A stretch of DNA of 64,000 bases from Angiostrongylus vasorum (lineage: Eukaryota; Nematoda; Chromadorea; Rhabditida; Metastrongylidae), in NCBI GenBank assembly GCA_018806985.1, contig JADANN010000068.1, forward strand, positions 496,001-560,000. Reading direction: 5' to 3'. This document shows positions 63,369 to 64,000 of the stretch, in pieces (position 1 is the stretch's first letter; every line of letters begins with the position of its first letter). The position numbers and the translations under genes are program-made. The notes below the pieces were generated by a model. That model was not told where the DNA came from. It saw only the letters and a program-made list of their open reading frames with translations, and did no database searches.

Positions 63369-64000
63369 TATTACTGTATTTAATCTATCGAAGACGAAAG
63401 TCACTGTCTTTTAATGTAAATCCGTCTTTGAAAAAAAATTATGAACGTCATCTCGGTCTAGTTGATCCATTTGATGTCGTATATTACAAATAGGGGGTGG
63501 ATCACTTTTCATCGTTTGCAAAATTGCAGGCAACAAAAAAAATCACGACGGTGTAAATATCAATTAAAGAGTCATAAAAAAGTAAACAGTTATATGCTAT
63601 GATGACTTTCTGCGAAGCACTGGCAAACTTCGTAAAAAGCCTTGTAAAGGAAGTGAGCTGTCGTTCGCTTGCACTTTCATGGATCGAGAAAGCGTTATTT
63701 TGGGTGCGTAAAAGAAAGGCAGAGTAGATTTCGTGATGACGTTCCTGCTTAGACTTTCAACTCACGCAGAAGCCTATTTGAAGTGCTGCCTCCGCTTTCC
63801 ACTGTTCTGCTAGTGGTGTACGATCGCTGAATCGGGAATGCTCCTTTCTTCAATCCCTCACGTGGGGAAGCAGCTTCAAACTGCAGCTTTCCAGATTGCC
63901 GTCGGCAACTGATCAGAGGCGAGTTCGACCTCTCCATCGTGAAGCCTGATATCTTCGGCAAGAAATCTTACAAGCCATCTCTAAGATGTGCCGTCGGGAA
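63369..64000. other. no gene recognised
   Basis: The last 250 bp are GC-richer and open on both strands (minus 63749-63961; a plus frame to the window end), suggesting part of an exon or transposon ORF that I cannot identify. Confidence 0.4.

Overview
The window is eukaryotic and almost certainly from a nematode, most likely a strongylid or hookworm-like species. Introns are short to medium with TTTCAG/TTTAG acceptors, the one large gene is a nematode-type receptor guanylyl cyclase, and the rest is packed with nematode-style RTE LINEs, Penelope-like elements (PLEs), a mariner relic and several tRNA-derived SINE families. There is no bacterial or organellar character and no operon structure.

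Host gene. The minus strand from about 54.25 kb (possibly 56.94 kb) down to 26.26 kb carries one receptor-type guanylyl cyclase gene. I rebuilt it by hand as 37 exons whose phases all agree (about 1,510 residues, start not found). Domains in order are ANF-receptor-like ligand-binding domain, one transmembrane helix, kinase-homology domain (pseudokinase), coiled-coil linker, class III guanylyl cyclase domain with all key residues, and a cytoplasmic tail of about 390 residues ending in a possible PDZ ligand. Two of its introns appear to be GC-AG. Its introns are filled with SINEs and one RTE LINE. A possible last exon of a second minus-strand gene lies at 60.5-60.7 kb.

Layout. 0-1.4 kb: SINE copies. 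1.44-4.86 kb: a PLE with GIY-YIG endonuclease and hammerhead-bearing terminal repeats, inserted inside a tRNA-SINE with a 9-bp target duplication. 6.9-9.8 kb: a second, 5'-truncated PLE. 9.8-19.2 kb: gene-poor, with SINEs and a palindrome carrying two hammerhead-like motifs. 19.2-20.1 kb: mariner relic. 20.8-23.8 kb: dead RTE with an internal 414-bp tandem duplication. 26.3-54.2 kb: the cyclase gene, with a second dead RTE (27.5-30.2 kb) in one intron. 54-64 kb: SINEs, a PLE terminal-repeat palindrome and an ATT-rich microsatellite.

How the repeats work together. Four recurrent short families are named here Sn1 to Sn4. Sn1, Sn3 and Sn4 have tRNA-like heads. Sn2 (about 350-390 bp) shares its 3' end with the RTE LINE at 27.5-30.2 kb, so the LINE probably mobilised it. 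All 11 Sn2 copies and both RTEs lie on the plus strand. Several insertions keep target-site duplications, and a 5'-truncated Sn2 copy with an intact duplication supports target-primed reverse transcription.
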